DNA from: Agrilactobacillus composti DSM 18527 = JCM 14202
GTDB lineage: Bacteria; Bacillota; Bacilli; Lactobacillales; Lactobacillaceae
DNA: 64,000 nt
Direction of reading: 5' to 3'
Assembly (NCBI RefSeq): GCF_001436375.1
Contig: NZ_AZGA01000088.1
Coordinates: 298,714 to 362,713 of the forward strand
In this document: positions 34,111 through 43,145 of the stretch, in pieces
Position numbering within the stretch: position 1 is the stretch's first letter
Layout of the letters: each line of letters opens with the position of its first letter
Made by a program: the position numbers and the translations under genes
The notes under the pieces: generated by a model
Database searches by the model: none
What the model was told of the DNA's origin: nothing
Seen by the model: only the letters and a program-made list of their open reading frames with translations

Positions 34111-35127
34111 TTATTTGATTGAATTAACAAATTCCGGATTGATTGCTGTATTTATATCTGCCTTTTTATCTGATATTTTGGTTGAATACCATAAATTTGA
34201 CGCCAACTCAGCTGTTTTGTAGATCTGCCCTTGCTTTGCTGCAGTTCCGAAGAACTTTTTATTGCCATTTTTGTCATATAATTTAATCTGTTGCGTCATT
34301 TGAACCTTTAACTCGGCGGGGGTATTACCTGCAACCTTGCTCATAATCTTATAAGCATCACTTGGATTAGATTTAATATAGGCAAGTGCCTTATACCAAC
34401 CTTTAATGATTCCTTTCACTTCTTTAGGATGTTTCTTAATATAGTTTGAGCTTAACCCCAGTGTGTCAACGATTATCCCAGGAGAAGCCTTACTAGACAT
34501 AACCACATGTCCATTCTTGGTTTTCTCTGCCTTGTCTAGCCAAGGTTGCCAAGTCATAGCAGCGTCAACTTTTCCAGACACGAAGGCACTGCCGGCATTG
34601 CCTGAGTCCATAGATTGAACCGTCATATCCTTTAATTTCATATGATTCTTTTGCAACATGTAATTAAACCAAAAATAGCTAGCCCCACCGGTTGTGTCCA
34701 AAGCAACACTTTTACCCTTTAGATCTTTGAAGCTCTTAATATCTTTCTTACCAATCAAACCATCTGCGCCATCAGATGTATCTAATGCTAAGATGTTCTG
34801 GATATTGACACCACTGGCTGAACTTAATATGTTCGTATCCAGAGAGGTGGCAATGCCTTGGATCTTCCCAGAAGCTAATGCGCTCTTACTATCGGCCTTG
34901 CTTTCAATGTCACTGATTTCTACATTGACGCCATAATCTTTGAAAAAGCCTTTCTTCTCTGCAAGATCCAAAGGATAAAAGCCAATCCATGAGGAATGAG
35001 CAATTTTAACCGTAGGCGTAGCTGCCTGAACTGACTGACTTGGCACCAATAGTAATGTTACTAAAATCCCTAAGATTACTCCCCAAAAGGATTTATTTAT
35101 AAGCTGATTCTTTTTATCACACTTCAT
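34111..35127 (-). CDS. NMT1/SsuA-type ABC substrate-binding protein
   Basis: About 338 residues. ATG 35127 is placed seven bases after GGAGGA. The signal peptide ends near SVQAATP without a lipobox cysteine. VKIAHSSWIGFYPLDLAEKKGFFKDYG is the start of the NMT1/SsuA domain and VALDTTGGASYFWFNYML another conserved block. These receptors bind small nitrogen- or sulfur-containing acids and pyrimidines. Lack of a lipobox is unusual for a Gram-positive receptor; the N-terminal helix may stay uncleaved as an anchor. The ligand could be urocanate or another substrate of this operon. Confidence 0.88.
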   Translation of the reverse strand: MKCDKKNQLINKSFWGVILGILVTLLLVPSQSVQAATPTVKIAHSSWIGFYPLDLAEKKGFFKDYGVNVEISDIESKADSKSALASGKIQGIATSLDTNILSSASGVNIQNILALDTSDGADGLIGKKDIKSFKDLKGKSVALDTTGGASYFWFNYMLQKNHMKLKDMTVQSMDSGNAGSAFVSGKVDAAMTWQPWLDKAEKTKNGHVVMSSKASPGIIVDTLGLSSNYIKKHPKEVKGIIKGWYKALAYIKSNPSDAYKIMSKVAGNTPAELKVQMTQQIKLYDKNGNKKFFGTAAKQGQIYKTAELASNLWYSTKISDKKADINTAINPEFVNSIK

Positions 35128-35156
35128 GGCCATTCCTCCATCAATTCCATTGTTGT

Positions 35157-36128
35157 TCACATATTAATAACATCTTCTGGTACTATGCCCTTGTACATAG
35201 ACAAAGCATTTTCAGTTGCACGACGTTTCAACTCACCGATTGATTCTTCTGAAACATAAGAAATATGTGGTGTTACAATAATATTTTCAGTATGGTAAAT
35301 TGGATCCTCAAATTGGGGTGGCTCGTTGGTAACAACATCTAGGACTGCGCCTCGAATCTCATGGCATTTGACAGCTTCAATCAAGGCTCGCTCGTCGACG
35401 ACCAATCCCCTAGAAGTATTAATTAAAACACTACTAGGCCGCATCAGCGCTAATTTTGACATGTCAATTAAATGCGTTGTTGAGGGCATCAGATTGCAGT
35501 GTATACTCACATAATCTGCTTGTTGCAATCCTGTTTCTAAGTCCACACTTTCAATCATTGTCCCGGCTGTATTAGCTTTAGTTAATTGAGGGTCACTGCA
35601 AAGAACCCGCATGCCCAAAGTACATGCCTTGGCTGCAACGCGTCGACCAATCCTGCCGAATCCAACAATCAATAGCGTCTGATCTTGAATTCGTTTTTGC
35701 ATCGTTGTTACCGCGGGTAGCCCCCAGGGATGTTCTTTAATTTTTGAATAATATGAAATCAAGGGCTTATTAAAATACAGCATGGATGTTAATACATAAT
35801 CAGCAATATCATCAACACAATAACCCTTGACAATTGTCACAGGAATATCACAACGTTTAGCGGCTGCAATATCAATGCGGTCATAACCTCCGCCGAATAA
35901 CGCAATACCCCTACAAAACTTAAGTTGCTCAATAACCTCTCCAGGTATCTCCGCATAGACTTGCGCTAAGATTAGGTCAGCTTGACGACCAAAACTTTTC
36001 AAATCTTGCGCATAGTCGTAGGTCGAATATTTGATCATGGCGTCAGGAAAATAACTCAGGATTATTTTCTCTTCAATGTCATAGTTTGCCCATTCTTCAT
36101 CAATAATCCATATCAGCGGTCTTGTCAT
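35157..36128 (-). CDS. D-2-hydroxyacid dehydrogenase
   Basis: About 323 residues, NAD-dependent. The nucleotide fold has LIVGFGRIGRRVA, and the catalytic residues are Arg in INTSRGLVVDE, Glu in VTNEPP and His in TPHISY. The family reduces 2-oxoacids to D-2-hydroxyacids or the reverse. The natural substrate is not evident. It lies between the aconitase X subunits and the ABC receptor, so a hydroxyacid may be part of this pathway. One possibility is imidazole-lactate/imidazole-pyruvate, which I suggest only from context. Confidence 0.88.
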   Translation of the reverse strand: MTRPLIWIIDEEWANYDIEEKIILSYFPDAMIKYSTYDYAQDLKSFGRQADLILAQVYAEIPGEVIEQLKFCRGIALFGGGYDRIDIAAAKRCDIPVTIVKGYCVDDIADYVLTSMLYFNKPLISYYSKIKEHPWGLPAVTTMQKRIQDQTLLIVGFGRIGRRVAAKACTLGMRVLCSDPQLTKANTAGTMIESVDLETGLQQADYVSIHCNLMPSTTHLIDMSKLALMRPSSVLINTSRGLVVDERALIEAVKCHEIRGAVLDVVTNEPPQFEDPIYHTENIIVTPHISYVSEESIGELKRRATENALSMYKGIVPEDVINM

Positions 36129-36138
36129 CACTACTCAC

Positions 36139-36561
36139 CTAGCTTTCTGAATTCACGGTTATGGTCCCATGGGTGGCATCAACATGGACGATATTGCCAT
36201 TTTGAATACCAGTTTTAAATGAACTATCAGTTTTATCAACCAGTGGCATTTCCATGATGATTGCGCTAGCTACTAAAGTTGTATCTGGGTAATCTACAAT
36301 CATTGCTTTGGGTGCCATACCCTTCATTTTTAATTGATACATCCCATCTGCTTGAACAACTGAACTGCCCTTCCCATTTGGAAAGACAAGTACTTTACCG
36401 GCAATACTTTTTCCAAAAAGGCAGTGGTTTCGTTCAATTACAACACCACTTTTTGGATCCACCAAGTAAAAGCAGATTGGATCTTTAGAAATCATAATTT
36501 CACCACTTGCTTCGCCCTCAGATATTTTGTGACATTGAAACGCTTTTTTCATGATTTTCAT
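36139..36561 (-). CDS. aconitase X small (swivel) subunit, DUF126
   Basis: A 140-residue beta-rich protein. SEGEASGEIMISKDPICFY, VDPKSGVVIERNHCLFG, SIAGKVLVFPNGKGSS and MAPKAMIVDYPDTTL follow the order of the AcnX swivel domain. It forms a dehydratase with the large subunit encoded just upstream, whose gene it overlaps by 44 bases. Some AcnX enzymes dehydrate cis-3-hydroxy-L-proline and archaeal ones a mevalonate phosphate. Here the substrate is unknown. Confidence 0.88.
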   Translation of the reverse strand: MKIMKKAFQCHKISEGEASGEIMISKDPICFYLVDPKSGVVIERNHCLFGKSIAGKVLVFPNGKGSSVVQADGMYQLKMKGMAPKAMIVDYPDTTLVASAIIMEMPLVDKTDSSFKTGIQNGNIVHVDATHGTITVNSES

Positions 36562-37762
36562 CGTAAATTTCTCCCTTCAAAGCTGCTTTAACCGCGTTTT
36601 CTAACTCTGTAATCACAAATTCCATATTGCGCCGTTTTGTATAATAAGCACACTTAGGTGAATCCGTAACACCTTTTTTTCCATACAGAAATTTCCAGCA
36701 AGGCTGATCCATACAAGTATTCGAGATGATTTCTCCACCAGCTGCTTCAATTGTTTGTAGATAGCCCATATCCTGACAAAGTTGCTGTGTTGGTGCCGAG
36801 GACATAATGAATAATGGAACTTTCAAGTGTTGATTTTCAACTAGATCTGCCACAATCTTAATTTGATCAAGGGTTAAGTGGGGACAGCCGAATAACGCAA
36901 ATTCTATCTTGCCATATGGCGCCGTTAAATCACTGCGCATTTCGTCTAAGTCTGCTTGCGTGATCGTTACGGTTTCTTTAACCTCGTGGCCCTGAAAAGC
37001 TGCCGTAATCGTTTCAGCTTCTGGTGTTACCCCTACGATATGGTACATTGGCACGTTGCCGCCAGTATTTAATTGGGCGCCTAAATTCATTAATGCCGCA
37101 TTACTTGGATTGACCAAATTATTAAACACTGGAATTTTATAGCCAATTTTTTTAGGCGTCACATACCCTAGCAATTGGTAATCAAAATCCGTTTTCATCT
37201 CAGCTTGAACATTCACTAAGATTTCTCCCTGCCGATTCTCTTCTTTTAAAAAACCGTAATAAGGTGTCACCCCTGTAATAGCCGCACACAAGGCACTCTG
37301 AGCTGATTCTCGATTACTCCGTGCCCCGTATACCGAATTAACAAATGGCGTTGCGGAAGATTCCGAATAAGCTAACACTTCATTAACGCGTGGTACATTC
37401 AACTGTAGATACGGCGTACAGTCATAGGTCATGATGGCACCGATTTTTTTGTAAGCTGCGTCAGTTCGTTTTACAATGGCTTCATCCTTGGCATCGATGC
37501 TCGTAATTTTCTTCATTTGTTTCCAATTGAAACTAGGATTAACGGTCGGCCGAATTCGACAATGAGCGCCTTGAGAAACTAGTTTTTCGACGAACCATAG
37601 ATCTGCCTCTTGATTGCTTAATGCCACATGGGCGCGGGTGATTGGTACCATATAAGGGGCATCAAATGCCTCACCAATGGCCACTTGGATCTTCATAGCT
37701 GTCTGTGTGCCTTGTCCATACTTACCAGCTAGCATTGCTTGCTCTTCTTCTGTCAGTTTCAT
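36518..37762 (-). CDS. aconitase X catalytic subunit, DUF521
   Basis: A 414-residue protein of the aconitase X family. Candidate cluster ligands are the cysteines in TYDCTPYL, LFGCPHLT and SNTCMDQPC. SSATPFVNSVYGARSNRES is a family hallmark. Enzymes of this family use an Fe-S cluster to dehydrate hydroxyacids. The small subunit gene overlaps its 3' end. A combination with urocanate hydratase and imidazolonepropionase in one operon is unfamiliar to me and is discussed as a finding. Confidence 0.9.
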   Translation of the reverse strand: MKLTEEEQAMLAGKYGQGTQTAMKIQVAIGEAFDAPYMVPITRAHVALSNQEADLWFVEKLVSQGAHCRIRPTVNPSFNWKQMKKITSIDAKDEAIVKRTDAAYKKIGAIMTYDCTPYLQLNVPRVNEVLAYSESSATPFVNSVYGARSNRESAQSALCAAITGVTPYYGFLKEENRQGEILVNVQAEMKTDFDYQLLGYVTPKKIGYKIPVFNNLVNPSNAALMNLGAQLNTGGNVPMYHIVGVTPEAETITAAFQGHEVKETVTITQADLDEMRSDLTAPYGKIEFALFGCPHLTLDQIKIVADLVENQHLKVPLFIMSSAPTQQLCQDMGYLQTIEAAGGEIISNTCMDQPCWKFLYGKKGVTDSPKCAYYTKRRNMEFVITELENAVKAALKGEIYDENHEKSVSMSQNI

Positions 37763-37774
37763 GTGTATTCGCTC

Positions 37775-39121
37775 CTAACTTAGCTGCTTAACTGAATCAA
37801 AATGCCGCATTGTTTTTTTGATTCGGTTTAATAAATCAACTTGTTTAACATTTACTAACTGGCCTGCCCTAACTGTTTGCCGGCCATTAACAAAAACTTC
37901 TTTAATTGCAGTTGGCTGCATCGCATAAACAATATTGGGCAACATCTGCTCTAGGTCTGAATTCATTGGTTGCATCGATAAATCATCTAAATCAATACCA
38001 ACCATATCCGCTGCTTTACCCACCTCAATTGCCCCGGAATTTAGATCCAATTGCTTGGCCCCGTTAATGGTTCCCATATCAAAAACCTGCTTACATTTCA
38101 CACAAAGGGCATCCTGCGTGACAACTTTTTGTAAGAGTGCCGTCATCCGCATCTCTTCAAAAACGCTGATTCGATTATTGCCGCAGGCGCCATCACTACC
38201 TAAGGCAATATTAATGTTATTGTTAGCCATTTTAGGAATATCCGTAACCCCATCGGCAAGAAACATATTCGATGACGGACAATAATTTAAACTTGCCCCC
38301 TTCTCACCCATTAACTGAATTTCAGATTTGCTCAGCCAGACACCATGGACAATTGCTAAACGCTCATCAACAACACCTAGATCATTTAAATACTCGATGG
38401 TTCTTTTGCCATGATGTTTTGCCATAGTATCTTTAACTTCAAAAGGTTCTTCGGCAACGTGCATATGAAATTTGGTGTGCATTTTTACCGCCAATTCATG
38501 GCCAGCCACAATCATCTCTGGACTAGCTGCATGTAAACTGTGTGGTGCCGGAATAATTGTAACCATCGAATCATCTTTATACTTATCTGCTAATACCAAG
38601 GTGTTATCAACTGCTTGATTCACAGTTTCCAAATAGCCTTTGGGAGCACCGGCCCAATCATACATAGTTCTCGCTAAAACAAGTCTTATGCCAATATCTT
38701 TTGCAGCTTGGATCACAATTTCATCGGAATCTAACCCGAAATTATGTAGATAGAAGAAATCACAAACCGTCGTAACACCTGCTAGCATCATCTCTGCGAA
38801 AGCAAACAATGCCCCATTATAAATATCTTCCCGGCGCATTTGTGGTGAAAAACGGTACAAGGATTCATCTCGCCATTGCAAAAACGGTTTATCAATCGCA
38901 ATCCCGCGTAATAAGCTTTGAAACGAGTGATTATGGGCATTAACCGTACCAGGTACAAAAACACGATCCGGATAGTGGACTACCTTCGCATTAGGATACT
39001 GACTTACGAGTTCTGATTCAGATCCAACGCTTTCAATGTTACCTTTATTCACATAAAGCGCAGGCTCCTCAACAAATTTCTCATGCATATAAGCAAATTT
39101 AGGAACGAGTATGTTTCCCAT
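37775..39121 (-). CDS. amidohydrolase, candidate HutF-like formiminoglutamate deiminase
   Basis: A 448-residue metal-dependent deaminase. Ligands are HNH in VNAHNHSFQSL, His in FHMHVAEEP, His in AIVHGVWLS and Asp in LGSDGACGNN. WRDESLYRFSP and GVTTVCDFFYLH recall HutF, which converts formiminoglutamate to formylglutamate and ammonia. It also resembles guanine-deaminase-like ATZ/TRZ proteins, so the substrate is not certain. HutI in the same operon makes formiminoglutamate, and no HutG/FtcD is visible, so HutF activity would fill the gap. It starts directly after the TGA of the M20 gene. Confidence 0.75.
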   Translation of the reverse strand: MGNILVPKFAYMHEKFVEEPALYVNKGNIESVGSESELVSQYPNAKVVHYPDRVFVPGTVNAHNHSFQSLLRGIAIDKPFLQWRDESLYRFSPQMRREDIYNGALFAFAEMMLAGVTTVCDFFYLHNFGLDSDEIVIQAAKDIGIRLVLARTMYDWAGAPKGYLETVNQAVDNTLVLADKYKDDSMVTIIPAPHSLHAASPEMIVAGHELAVKMHTKFHMHVAEEPFEVKDTMAKHHGKRTIEYLNDLGVVDERLAIVHGVWLSKSEIQLMGEKGASLNYCPSSNMFLADGVTDIPKMANNNINIALGSDGACGNNRISVFEEMRMTALLQKVVTQDALCVKCKQVFDMGTINGAKQLDLNSGAIEVGKAADMVGIDLDDLSMQPMNSDLEQMLPNIVYAMQPTAIKEVFVNGRQTVRAGQLVNVKQVDLLNRIKKTMRHFDSVKQLS

Positions 39122-40405
39122 TCAATTCAACTCCTTATCCAATTCTAAAATCGTCTGTAAATAGACATTACAAGCTACTTCGATATCTTCAATCCTGGAG
39201 AATTCATCAGAACAGTGGCTTTTCCCGCCAATGCTTCTTACAAAAATCATCCCAGTTCTACCAATGCGGCCCATGTTAGCGGCATCATGACCAGCCATGC
39301 TGGTTAACACTGCATTCGTACCAGATTCAGCCTTTAGGGTTGATTTTATTACCGCAATAATTTCAGCATCCATGTTCTTTGGCTTTTGATTTAAAATAAC
39401 CTCTCTTGAGATTTGAAATCCTTGAGACTCCAAAGTCTTGAACACAGCATCTAGCTGTTTTACAACATCTTGAACTTGATCAAAATCTCCTGAACGAATG
39501 TCTAAATTAAAAATAGTTTCTCCCGGAATAATGTTTGCGGCATTCGGCTTAACCTCAAGGAAGCCAAGTGTTCCAACTACAGAATCATCTGTATACTTGG
39601 AGAGTATTCCTTTTAATGCTAGATCAATCTCGCTCGTAGCAATTAACGCATCCTTGCGGCAACTCATCATCGTTGTGCCCGCATGATTGGCTTCCCCTTT
39701 GATTGTGACTAATTCTCTATAGATACCTGTAATACGATCGACAGCAGCAGCTGGCTCTTTCTTGATATCCAGGCGAGCCCCTTGTTCAATATGACATTCT
39801 ATAAAAGCTGCCAGACTATTGTTAAAATAGTTGATTTGATCAATTTTATCGAAATTACCACCCAATCTATTGATGGCTTTTGACAATGGTTCCCCTGTTT
39901 CCAGGTGATGTAATTTCATAAGGTCATTTTTGGTCACTATTCCTGTTAAAACTTTACTGCCCAGCGTAGAAATTTGATAAGGATTGGGTTCTTCTCCCGT
40001 TAGCGATATGACCTTCAGGGGATGTTTGAGATCAACCTTAGCTTCCAAAATCGTTTGCATCACTTCAGTTGCCATCAAGACACCTAGCGCACCATCAAAC
40101 ATGCCGCCTTCGGGTACTGAATCGTTATGAGAGCCAATCACAATCGGTTTGAGCGTTGAGGTATTGTTTGGATCAAGTCCCCATATATTAGCAATTGGAT
40201 CAGCTTCAACCTGCAGTCCCATTTGTTGCCAATAGTGTGTAATCCACTGTCGCGACGCCAAATCTGCTTGACTACCTAAAGAACGATTAATACCACCTGA
40301 TTGTGACTTTCCAAACTGACTTAAGGCCATTAAATTGTGCTGTAATCGACCTGAATCGATTCTAAATTGATGCGCCGGTCCAACCTCTAAGTTATTCATA
40401 TCCAT
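39122..40405 (-). CDS. M20 hydantoinase/carbamoylase-family amidase
   Basis: About 427 residues, zinc-dependent. GSHNDSVPEGGMFDGALGV, TGEEPNPY, HIEQGARLD, GEANHAGTTMM and SHCSDE are the blocks of N-carbamoyl-L-amino-acid hydrolase and allantoate amidohydrolase. It would cut an N-carbamoyl, N-formyl or ureido group from an amino acid such as glutamate. It is the first gene of the operon, 100 bases behind the promoter. In the HutF route the last step removes formyl from formylglutamate; this protein may do that job instead of HutG. That role is inferred. Confidence 0.85.
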   Translation of the reverse strand: MDMNNLEVGPAHQFRIDSGRLQHNLMALSQFGKSQSGGINRSLGSQADLASRQWITHYWQQMGLQVEADPIANIWGLDPNNTSTLKPIVIGSHNDSVPEGGMFDGALGVLMATEVMQTILEAKVDLKHPLKVISLTGEEPNPYQISTLGSKVLTGIVTKNDLMKLHHLETGEPLSKAINRLGGNFDKIDQINYFNNSLAAFIECHIEQGARLDIKKEPAAAVDRITGIYRELVTIKGEANHAGTTMMSCRKDALIATSEIDLALKGILSKYTDDSVVGTLGFLEVKPNAANIIPGETIFNLDIRSGDFDQVQDVVKQLDAVFKTLESQGFQISREVILNQKPKNMDAEIIAVIKSTLKAESGTNAVLTSMAGHDAANMGRIGRTGMIFVRSIGGKSHCSDEFSRIEDIEVACNVYLQTILELDKELN

Positions 40406-40464
40406 CACTACCCCTGAATGAAAATATTTTTAAAAATAATAAATGAATGGAACCATCAACAAAG

Positions 40465-40492
40465 AATAAAAAAATAAGAAGCAAATTGCTTC
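40465..40492 (-). promoter_or_regulatory. palindrome/hairpin after the hut operon promoter
   Basis: GAAGCAA-A-TTGCTTC at 40478-40492 is a perfect 7+1+7 palindrome about nine bases past the predicted start site. A T-rich stretch follows on the minus strand. It may be the RpiR operator, or a short terminator-like hairpin. Confidence 0.55.
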
Positions 40493-40507
40493 GTCTTTAT
40501 GTGTAAG

Positions 40508-40536
40508 ATAATATTACTCGAATAAACAATAGTCAA
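40508..40536 (-). promoter_or_regulatory. sigma-A promoter of the hut-acnX operon
   Basis: Minus strand TTGACT (40531-40536), 17 bases, TATTAT (40508-40513). Confidence 0.85.
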
Positions 40537-40652
40537 GTATTTTTTCAATATCGGGTAAAAAACATTATTTTTATGTAATATATGTTAACATATGAAGTGC
40601 GGCTGTTTCCCCAAGCGAACGGCATCCTACGCGAAAAAACAAAAGCTGCCAC

Positions 40653-40681
40653 TTGTGGCGACTTAGGACACATGATAAGAT
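40653..40681 (+). promoter_or_regulatory. promoter of the thiamine operon
   Basis: TTGTGG (40653-40658), 17 bases, TAAGAT (40676-40681). It lies 20 bases ahead of the TPP aptamer. The -35 box is part of a GCCAC-TT-GTGGC palindrome. Confidence 0.65.
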
Positions 40682-40701
40682 GAAATTAATTAAATATATG
40701 T

Positions 40702-40791
40702 ACACTAGGGGTGTTCTTAAGAGGAACTGAGACGGGCTTTGACAGCACGATCCCTTTGAACCTGTGAGTTTAGACTCGCGAAGGAAAGTGT
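40702..40791 (+). promoter_or_regulatory. TPP riboswitch (THI element)
   Basis: ACACT at the start pairs with AGTGT at the end. GGGGTGTTC, AACTGAGA, CCCTTTGAACCTG and CGAAGGAAAG are the conserved THI-box segments in the correct order. It precedes thiM-thiD-thiE-cytX. Binding of thiamine pyrophosphate should switch the operon off through the terminator just behind it. Confidence 0.97.
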
Positions 40792-40802
40792 CCAATCAGT
40801 TT

Positions 40803-40842
40803 AGCTGGGACGAAAGCTTTCATTTCGTCCCAGCTTTTTTTG
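40803..40842 (+). terminator. terminator of the TPP riboswitch
   Basis: AGCTGGGACGAAA pairs over 13 bp with TTTCGTCCCAGCT, then TTTTTT. It is the expression platform. Confidence 0.95.
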
Positions 40843-40884
40843 TTGAAATCACTTCTACGGTGTGCAAAAAAGGAGTGTCAAAAA

Positions 40885-41667
40885 ATGCAATTAGATTTAT
40901 TGAATCAGCTCCGTGCCCAAGTCCCACTGGTGGTCAACTACGCCAATTATGTCACCCCCAACTTTGTGGCTAACGGTTTGAACGCCTTGGGGGCCTCGCC
41001 CATTATGACGTCCGAAGTCGATGAAGCCGATGACTTGGTTAAAATCACCAATACAGTTGTCATCAACTTGGGGACCATCAACCATTATGAAACGGACTTA
41101 GTTTGGCAGCTTTGCACCAGTGCCGTGAAATATCACAAGCCCATCGTGTTAGATCCCGTTGCCGTGGGGGCAACGGCCTATCGTTTAGATATCGCCCAAA
41201 AATTACTGCAAGATTTCCCGATTGCCGTTATCCGGGGCAATGTGGGTGAAATTGCGGCTTTAGCCCAGGTGGATTGGGCCACTAAAGGTATTGACGCTGG
41301 GACCGGGGATGCGGATCCGGCCGCTATTGCCAAGGCTTGTGCCACCCGTTATCACAATGTGGTGGCCTTAAGTGGTATTACCGATTACATCACGGATGGC
41401 CAGCAGCTTTTCAAAGTGGGCAACCAAACCCCACTGCTCCCCTTGACCGTGGGTTCTGGGGACTTATTATCCAGCATCATCGGGGCTTTTGTGGGCATTA
41501 CTGACAATTACTACGAAGCTGCCCAGGTGGGCTGTGCTGTACTAGCTTGTACCGGTGAAATTGCCGCCCAACCGCTACATTCCCACGAGGGTGGTACCTT
41601 TGCCGCCCGATTATTGGACAAATTGACCATCGTTGACAAAGAAGATATTCTCGAAATTTTGAAATAG
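40885..41667 (+). CDS. thiM: hydroxyethylthiazole kinase
   Basis: About 260 residues from ATG 40885, which follows AGGAG. It phosphorylates 4-methyl-5-(2-hydroxyethyl)thiazole in thiamine salvage. NYVTPNFVANGLNALGASPIM, PIVLDPVAVGAT, VIRGNVGEIAAL and TVGSGDLLSS are ThiM motifs; the last usually reads GTGCxLS, and here GSGDLLS. A start 45 bases upstream exists but has no site. First gene of the TPP-controlled operon. Confidence 0.95.
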   Translation: MQLDLLNQLRAQVPLVVNYANYVTPNFVANGLNALGASPIMTSEVDEADDLVKITNTVVINLGTINHYETDLVWQLCTSAVKYHKPIVLDPVAVGATAYRLDIAQKLLQDFPIAVIRGNVGEIAALAQVDWATKGIDAGTGDADPAAIAKACATRYHNVVALSGITDYITDGQQLFKVGNQTPLLPLTVGSGDLLSSIIGAFVGITDNYYEAAQVGCAVLACTGEIAAQPLHSHEGGTFAARLLDKLTIVDKEDILEILK

Positions 41668-41679
41668 GAGTGATAACTA

Positions 41680-42504
41680 ATGTCTGATTTAAAACAGTAT
41701 CCGCAAGCCTTATCCATCGCTGGTTCCGATAGCGGTGGCGGTGCGGGGATGCAGGCGGACTTGAAGACCATTCAAGAACGCCACGTCTTTGGGGCCACAG
41801 TCCTGGTGGCCATCACGGCGCAAAATACCATTGGCGTCCAAGATGCCCTGCCCCTACCAGAAACTATCATCGATGCCCAATTTAAATCTTTAGCCGCTGA
41901 TTTAGCAATCAAGGCCTGTAAAACCGGGATGTTAGCTGATGTGACCCGCGTTCGGGCTGTTGTTCGGAATTTAAAAAAATATGATTTTGGACCACTAACA
42001 GTGGATCCCGTGATGGTGGCCAAAGGCGGTGCCCCACTGTTAAGTGAGGACGCCGTGGCGGTGGTCCGGGATGAACTGTTACCCTTGGCGACGTTAGCCA
42101 CCCCTAATTTACCGGAAGCTGAAAAATTGACCGGGCTGACCATCGACGATGAAGCGGCCATGAAACAAGCCGGTATCGCCCTGCAAGGCTTAGGCGTTAA
42201 AAATGTCATCATCAAAGGTGGCCACTTAAGCGCAGATCAAGAAAGTAATGACTTTGTGTTGTTAGAAAACGGTGAATCTTTCTGGTTGACCTCTAAACGG
42301 GTGGACACTATCCGCACCCACGGCACCGGCGATACCCTATCAGCTTGTATCACTGCTGAACTGGCCAAGGGCGCTAACATTGCCGATGCTATCCGCACGG
42401 GCAAAGACTTTGTGGAAGCGGCGATTGCCGATGGCATCATCGTGGGCCATGGCCACGGGCCTTTAAATCACTGGGCATTGGAGGCGAGACGTCATGAATT
42501 TTAA
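41680..42504 (+). CDS. thiD: hydroxymethylpyrimidine / phosphomethylpyrimidine kinase
   Basis: A 274-residue ribokinase-like enzyme that makes HMP-PP for thiamine synthesis. AGSDSGGGAGMQADLKT is the classical ThiD N-terminus, DPVMVAKGG the central block, and THGTGDTLSACI the anion-hole and catalytic Asp region. It overlaps thiE by 11 bases. TAGGAG precedes the start. Confidence 0.97.
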   Translation: MSDLKQYPQALSIAGSDSGGGAGMQADLKTIQERHVFGATVLVAITAQNTIGVQDALPLPETIIDAQFKSLAADLAIKACKTGMLADVTRVRAVVRNLKKYDFGPLTVDPVMVAKGGAPLLSEDAVAVVRDELLPLATLATPNLPEAEKLTGLTIDDEAAMKQAGIALQGLGVKNVIIKGGHLSADQESNDFVLLENGESFWLTSKRVDTIRTHGTGDTLSACITAELAKGANIADAIRTGKDFVEAAIADGIIVGHGHGPLNHWALEARRHEF

Positions 42505-43144
42505 CAAAAATATGCTGCAAGCCTACTGCATCGCCGGCTCCCAAGATTTAGCCGATCATCAAGTCCTGCCCTTTTTAGAGACGGCTTTAAAGGCCGGAAT
42601 CACCACCTTTCAACTCCGGGAAAAAGGGCCTGATGCTATCGCTGATCCGCAAAAATTGGTGGCCTTAGCCCGAGCTTGTCGTCAACTCACCCGCCAGTAC
42701 GACGTGCCTTTGTTTATCGATGACAATATCGACTTAGCTTTGACTGTGGGAGCTGATGGGATCCATGTGGGCCAAAAAGACGAAGGGATTTCTGCCGTTT
42801 TAGCCAAAACTGCTGGTAAGTTGATGGTGGGCTATTCCTGCAATACGCCAGCCCAGATTGAACACGCTAATAGTTTAACAGGTATTGATTATTTGGGAGT
42901 GGGGGCAGTTTACCCCACCACTTCTAAAGCCGATGCCGGGGCGGCCATTGGCTTGGCAAAGCTTCACGACTACGCTCAATTAAGTACCCGGCCCATTGTA
43001 GCCATTGGTGGCATCACCGTGGCCAATGCCCCCGATGTGATTGCTGCTGGGGCAGCGGGTATTTCTGGCATCACTATCTTCACTTTAAGTGAGAATCTAC
43101 CAGATACCGTCGCCCGCTTAAAAGCCTTAGATGGGGGCGTTTAA
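42494..43144 (+). CDS. thiE: thiamine-phosphate synthase
   Basis: A 216-residue TIM-barrel enzyme that couples HMP-PP and thiazole phosphate. FQLREKG, FIDDNIDLAL, GIHVGQKDEG, GVGAVYPTTSK and AIGGI are the conserved phosphate and substrate loops. The gene starts inside thiD and ends one base before the CytX start. Confidence 0.97.
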   Translation: MNFNKNMLQAYCIAGSQDLADHQVLPFLETALKAGITTFQLREKGPDAIADPQKLVALARACRQLTRQYDVPLFIDDNIDLALTVGADGIHVGQKDEGISAVLAKTAGKLMVGYSCNTPAQIEHANSLTGIDYLGVGAVYPTTSKADAGAAIGLAKLHDYAQLSTRPIVAIGGITVANAPDVIAAGAAGISGITIFTLSENLPDTVARLKALDGGV

Positions 43145-43145
43145 G

